64,000 nucleotides of DNA from Cephalotus follicularis (lineage: Eukaryota > Streptophyta > Magnoliopsida > Oxalidales > Cephalotaceae), in NCBI GenBank assembly GCA_001972305.1, contig BDDD01001477.1:329925-393924 (forward strand), given 5' to 3'. The notes below the pieces were generated by a model. It ran no database searches and had not been told where the DNA came from. It worked only from the letters and a program-made list of their open reading frames with translations. The position numbers and the translations under genes are program-made. Positions 58,595-64,000 of the stretch are shown here, piece by piece. Each line of letters opens with the position of its first letter. Position 1 is the stretch's first letter.

Positions 58595-60419
58595 ATTGTT
58601 AAATCTAATAATCATATTTGATAGTGTATGTATATAAATTTTTTATATAAATTTTTTAAATCAATCAAATATTTATAAATAAAATATTCTATAAATAAGG
58701 GCCGAAGAGCTCATAAAAATGTTGACTTAATATAAGCCATTTATGACTACATATTTTAAATTTTAACGAATAGATTATAAAAATATTAAATTTTATATAT
58801 ACACGTGAAATGGTAACCATAAAAACAATAGTTAGATTCTTATATGTTAGTTTATTGGTTATAAAGTAATGTCGGTAAACTAAATGCGGACAAGAATCAC
58901 TGGTTGTTTGGCAGCTTCTTTGACCATTCAACCCGAGTTTTCATGATTTCTTCTGCTATGCCAGCATTAAAGAGGCACAAAATAATACCCATAAATTCAA
59001 AAAAAAAAAAAACGATTAAATTATAAGGCCAAGTGGGTGCATGACAGTTGTCATGTGTGGAGTGTTGCAGACCGTGACACCGACTGCGGTTCTGTGACCT
59101 TTATGGCTTTACCATCACGAGACAAATACAAGATCCTCCTTTTGCCTTTTAACACTGCAAGCGTTATATATTTTTAAGTGATATTGTCCATTCATCACTC
59201 TAAAAAAAAAATCTATCTCTTTTTATTAATTTAATACTTAAATTATATTTTTTATATTCAATCATTAATTTTGAACTACTATATTTGTAATTCATTCATG
59301 TAAATTTTTAAGTCAATCGGATATCTATACTATTTATACTTAACAAGTTCGGCTTGATCAATAGCATGTATATAGGTAACAATGATATTATCAAGGTCTA
59401 GGTCCATCCAGGCTACTTGTCTCAAATGTGGTTAATTGACTGATATAGGTACATCCAGTCTGCTTGTGCTACCTCTGGCCAAGGTCTCTATGAAGGTCTT
59501 GATTGGCTTTCGAGCAGTATCTCTATCAAGGCAAGTTAAGCCAAGCTCCTATTTTATTATTCACCTTTTTATATAATCAAAAGTATACTTACATAGACTG
59601 TTTTTGCTAGCAGACATAATCCAGGCAGCAAAGAAAGCATTGAATTCCTTATCAGGCTCAACTCTATCTCAACTGATATTGTCCCCTATTTACAAAAAGA
59701 ACAAATTCAAAAGTCTAAAAGTGAAAAACATGCAACTAAACTCTATAACTACTCTAGAGGGTTTCTGTAATTAATGTGATAAATTATTCAGTTGCCTGTA
59801 ATACATAATTGAAGAATGAGTTTGCGTGTCACTTGAAAGAAAAAATGCTAATAACTACTTATTGCATTTTTGCTACTTGGAGTTTGGAAAAATGCAAGGG
59901 ATTAGATAAAACGACCAAAGTCTTCTACACATAACTTAACAACGAAGTGTAATTATATCATCAAGAGTCTAACATGCATCTTCTTCTACAGAAATTCTTG
60001 TGTTGACCGTATCTATTAAAATAAGTAGAGAGAAAAAAGACAACAAAAGAGAGAATTAAACTGCAATAATTTTTTCATCCTCTTTATTGAAAATGCATTT
60101 TGGGTTTTATTAGATTTATCACACTACAACAAAATACGATTTTAATCATAATCAAAATTATGATCAGAATCACCATGATATTGACATAATGATTATAGTC
60201 GATTTGTAAAAATGTGACAATAGATCCTATTATCACATTTTTATAGTAACTATTGGATTAAAATTGTAATTATAGTGTTAGCATAAAAATTAGTATTACC
60301 ATATATAGCAATCATTTGTGAGTAAAATCTTTATCTTGTTTTAGTATAGTTGCAAACTTGCAACCATACGTCGGTGTCAACTTGCACGTGGAACCGGCCT
60401 CAAGTCACGAGAAACTTTG
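58595..60419. other. AT-rich intergenic DNA
   Basis: No supported gene. It starts with the right target duplication attgt. 'taaatttttaagtcaatcgga' at about 59304 is a dispersed-repeat phrase also seen near 30470. 60122 onward begins CACTACAAC, weakly like a CACTA end, without a convincing partner. Confidence 0.55.
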
Positions 60420-60863
60420 TGTTAGAACCTTTTGTGTGAGAGATTGCTAATAGCAGTGCTGGAATTGTAGTGTAGTATTTTGGATATAGTTGAGAGAAGT
60501 CTTTAAAAGCTTATTAGTGAATAGGACAAAGTTTACTATAAAGCTTAATTGATTACTTATAGTTGCTTGATGAACTTTTGTTTGCTTTCGGCTACATTTA
60601 CATTTGGCATAGCATGGCAATTTATTATACTTATAGCCAATATCACCTAACTTACAAATGAATAAAATATTGTGTTTTTTTTTTTCTTAACTGACTTAGG
60701 AACTTGGCTAGAATTATCTAGCTTTTTCAATATAACCAACGTACAAAAAATCATCTAGCTAAATCTAGGTAGAATCCTTTAGACTCAACTACAATCAGTC
60801 AACATCTATTCTCTTAACTACTAGACTCATCTAGATTAGTAAAAATTCATTAATATTTTAACA
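60420..60863 (-). repeat. 3' LTR of the decayed copia element
   Basis: Bounded by TGTTAGAACC on the left and ATTTTAACA on the right of the plus strand, perfect 5-bp inverted ends, with the polypurine tract image acccctcctcaa just beyond. The matching 5' LTR is not in the window. Confidence 0.65.
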
Positions 60864-63415
60864 CCCCTCCTCAATGCATTTTTTTCAATATTCCAAGCAT
60901 ATTTAGTAGCATTTTGAACTTTGGTCTTGGTAGCGCTTTTATGAAGATGTCTGCAATTTGTTTGTCAGTCTTGCAGTAGTTGAACTCTATTTCTCCATTT
61001 GTTGCTACTTCTCTCGTAAGTGGTGATATTTGATCACAAAATGTTTGATACTGCTACGAAATACTAGATGTTTTTTTATCATTGTAATGGCGGACTTGTT
61101 GTCGCAGTACATTGTTGTACGATGAATTTGTTTTTCTCCCATATCATCCAATATTCATCCAAGCTAAATAGCCTGATTCGCTGCACTTGCTCCTGCTATA
61201 TATTCAACGTGAGCTGAGAATTGAGCTTTTCTATCTTGCTTCTTTGTTGCCCATGAGAAACATCTAGAACCTAGTATAAATGCGTAACCTGAGATACTTT
61301 TCATGTTATCCACTGATCCAACCCAGTCGTTATCAGTACGACCTGTCAGGCTTCAATTGGATGTGGACTTGTACCAGATGTCGTACTCGATTGTACCCTG
61401 CAAGTGTCTGAGTATACGTTTTGCTGCTCCATAGTGTATTTGACTTGGATTCTGCATGAATCGTGATAACAAACAAGTAGCGTACATTATGTCTGATTGA
61501 GTAGCAGTAAGATAAGTAGGCTCTCAATAAGGCTTCTATAGGATGAGGCGTCTGCCTTCTTTGATCCATCTTCTTTTTTTAGTTTCTCGTTTACAACTAG
61601 TGCTGTAGAGATAGACTTGCATCCATGCATCTTGAATTTTCTTCAAGATGTTGTCGGAGTATTTTCTTTGTGAAATAAATATTCCTTTTTTTTCTTAAAT
61701 TATTTTAATACCAAGAAAGTAGTGCATCAAGCCCAAGTCGCTCATCTCGAATGTCTTCATCATATCTTCCTTCAATTTTTGAATCATCTTCTCACTATTT
61801 TTTGTATATATAAGATCATCAACATATAAAGAAACAATAAGAGTTTCGGTGTTACCTTGGGCCTTGATATATAGAGTGGGCTCACTTTTGCTCCTCTTAA
61901 ATCTTTGATCGATGAAATATCCATCACTTTTGCTATACCATGCTCGTGATGTTTGCTTGAGCCAAGACACAGCCTTCTTTAGTTTTAATACTTTATCTTT
62001 CAAGCCTTCTTCTATAAATCCCAGTGCTTGCTCCACGTATATTTCTACTTCTAAAACCCCATTCAAGAATGCTGACTTCATATGAAGCTGATAAATCTGC
62101 CATTGTTTCTGAGCTTCTAGTGCGACTAGAGCTCGAATAGTATCTAGGCGAGTAACTGGGGCAAAGATCTCGTTGTAGTCTATTCCGTGTAGTTGTGAAT
62201 ACCCTTTTGCTACGAGTTTTGCTTTATGTTTTCAAATAAAATCATTGGGATTAAGTTTAGTTTTATAAACCCACTTAACACCAATGATTTCTTTATATGA
62301 AGGTTTGTCTACTAACTCACAAGTCTCATTTTTTTCAATCATTTTAATCTCCTCCTCCATAGATTTAACCCAAACATCTTGTTTAGCTGCAGCTTCAAAG
62401 CTTTCAGGTTCTAAGGTAATGAAGGTGCAAGTTTCATATATCTCTCATAGAGCTCTAACTCTTCCATATAATGATTTTGGAGAACTCTTGTTGACTTGAG
62501 TATAATGGTGTGGACATGCCTGGTGATAATTGAGGTGTTGATTGGAGAGTTGGAGTCTTCGTGCCTTCACTTAAGTCCTCCATATGATCTTGTATTTGTG
62601 TAGTTGGGTAGTTGGGTTCAGTGATTGTACCTTAATAATTTTACTTTCTAACTTTTCTTCTTCCCAGTTCCATGAGCCATTCTCATCGAACTCCACATCT
62701 CGACTGATTATTAGTTTCTTTGTTTTCAAGCTATATTGATTGATCACCGTAGCCCAAGAATATTTCCGTCTCAGTCTTGTCATCTAGTTTACTTCTTTTT
62801 TCAGCTGGAATATGCACGTAACATAAGCAACCAAAATCTCTGAAATGTTTTGTTGATGGCTCTCCAGACTTCAACCGGCCTTTTATCTTTCAGTACTTTA
62901 GTTGGACACTTGTTTAGCAAATATACTGCTCTGTATACAGCCTCTGCCCATAACGTATATGGAAGTCCTTTTTCTTTCAGCATTGTTCTCGCCATCTCCA
63001 TTACTGTTCTATTCTTTCTAACACTCCGTTTTATTATGGAGTGTAACCAACAGTTAGTTGATGCTTGACGCCTTCTTCATAGAATTTGTTAAATTAATTA
63101 GAAGTGTATTCTTTTCTTCTGTCACTTTGCAATGCTTTGATGAAGTAACCACTTTGTTTCTCCACAAGGTTTTTGAATTTTTTAAAGATATGAAAGACTT
63201 TCGATCTTTCTCGCATGAAATACACCCATGTCATTCTAGTATAGTCATCAATGAAGAGGGTGAAATACCTGTTTTGCTCATGTGATGACATCCTTATAGG
63301 ACCGTAGATGTTCGTATGGACTAGTTCTAGTAGTTTCTTGGCTCTCCATGCTTGTACAGATGGAAACAATTGGCGTTGTTGCTTTTCGAGTAGACAACCT
63401 CCATATGGATCTTGA
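60420..63415 (-). mobile_element. Decayed Ty1/copia element, interrupted (fossil)
   Basis: Minus-strand copia remains. 60420-60863 is the 3' LTR (444 bp, TGTTA...TAACA ends). The polypurine tract beside it reads, on the minus strand, TTGAGGAGGGG up to the TGTTAA of the LTR. Pol pieces in element order: integrase core (63369-63094, LVHTNIYGPIRMSSHEQNRY), later integrase (63001-62801, [18 protein letters not shown]), reverse transcriptase (62081-61695, SLYVDDLIYTKN, FLGIKII) and RNase H-side text (about 61570-60900). It is old, with many breaks. Its 5' part is displaced by the inserted element at 63416 and lies beyond the window. Confidence 0.88.
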
Positions 63416-64000
63416 TGTTGAAATAAATAATAGGATCATATGCGATATTAGAACACAAGAATTAATGAGTAAGGATCGTACCTGATTGAGTCATGTTCAA
63501 CTGTGCAGCGGAATATCAAATCGGTGCGATACTAGATCAAACAGACAGGTCTTCCCCTCCTTTTCACCAGACAGAATGTGGTTCTTAGATGGGAATCGAA
63601 AACAACTTACGGTGACAGGAGAGGGGACCTAGCCCGACATAAATATAGTAAATACTAATGAGCCTTCCCATCATGCCCATTAGGTCACTAAAGCCCACAC
63701 TAACCACAACCCACATCTACAACCTGAAGTGCACCAGCCCATACAAAATAGATCACTAAAAGGGCTATTGGGCTATAAGCCCGTCTCACGGATCATTATC
63801 CTACCAGTTTTATAAAACAAAAATAACAATTAATGAAAGCCCAATATTTTAAAATATTTCCAACATTCTCCCACTTGGGCAACATTAATTGTGGTTTCAA
63901 GAATTTGGAAAACAGTTTAGAAAATGACTCTCTGGTAGAATGACAAAATTTTAAATCATTGGCGCCATAGTTTCAAAACATGATCGTGAGACAATCACTT
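63416..64000 (-). mobile_element. 3' LTR and start of a second copia-type element nested in the first (fossil)
   Basis: 63416-63865 (450 bp) runs from TGTTGAAATAAATAATAGG to ATTTCCAACA, ends typical of an LTR. Just beyond, the plus strand reads ttctcccacttgggc, whose complement GCCCAAGTGGGAGAA is the well-known copia polypurine tract before TGTTGG. The LTR is therefore the 3' LTR of a minus-strand element whose body continues right of 64000. It interrupts the copia pol of 60420-63415; the likely left target duplication is cttga (63411-63415). Whole or broken cannot be judged. Confidence 0.8.

Noticed and set aside
60122-60472. Possible CACTA element: CACTACAAC at 60122 and TTGTAGTG at 60465
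   Set aside because: Only 8 bases pair, there is no 3-bp target duplication, and the right part falls inside the copia LTR starting at 60420.

Overview
This window is nuclear DNA from a flowering plant, almost certainly a eudicot and probably a rosid. The genes carry plant-style GT/AG introns and plastid-targeting N-termini, the intergenic DNA is very AT-rich, and the repeats are the usual plant mix of Ty3/gypsy and Ty1/copia LTR elements, hAT-like and Harbinger-like elements. I cannot name the species from sequence alone.

Seven protein-coding genes are supported, all with reading frames that stay open across the splice junctions I placed. In order they are: PrimPol primase-polymerase (+, 3085-11788, 614 codons over 14 exons); SARD4, the intronless pipecolate-pathway reductase (+, 12861-13877); a plastid FMN-binding split-barrel/DUF2470-type protein of the At3g49140 family (-, 19213-14315); an EMB1417-type PPR protein (+, 19843-21990); the ER co-chaperone ERDJ2/SEC63 (-, 27203-23155); a Tic22-like protein of the At5g62650 type (+, 32486-36516); and a group IIe WRKY factor best matching WRKY27 (+, 48021-49394). 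From memory, PrimPol, SARD4 and WRKY27 are close neighbours in Arabidopsis (At5g52800, At5g52810, At5g52830), so part of this order looks like ancestral collinearity, widened here by other genes and by transposon insertions. SARD4 and WRKY27 both belong to plant immunity.

Layout: 1-3084 is upstream DNA with a retroelement-like fragment, a short CAGYCGACTG repeat array and a 978-bp Harbinger-like element. 3085-28000 is gene-dense, with genes in convergent and divergent pairs. 28000-32485 is transposon debris (hAT-like element, a double foldback, a lone LTR) in front of the Tic22-like gene. 36517-48020 is about 11.5 kb of AT-rich intergenic DNA with an LTR relict and a second hAT-like element. 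50802-58594 is a young 7.8-kb Ty3/gypsy Tat-lineage element on the minus strand with 969-bp LTRs, a 5-bp target duplication and a plus-strand extra gene with its own promoter. 60420-64000 is a decayed copia element interrupted by a second copia-type element that runs off the window.

The most unusual observations are: the extra gene of the Tat element, with a TATA box directly abutting a telo-box; the exact 618-bp tandem duplication at the end of that gene; clustered short palindromes in the LTRs; about five decayed tandem copies of a 370-510 bp unit inside one PrimPol intron; and a tandem pair of foldbacks at 29841-30535. I found no RNA genes, CRISPR arrays or prokaryote-like systems.
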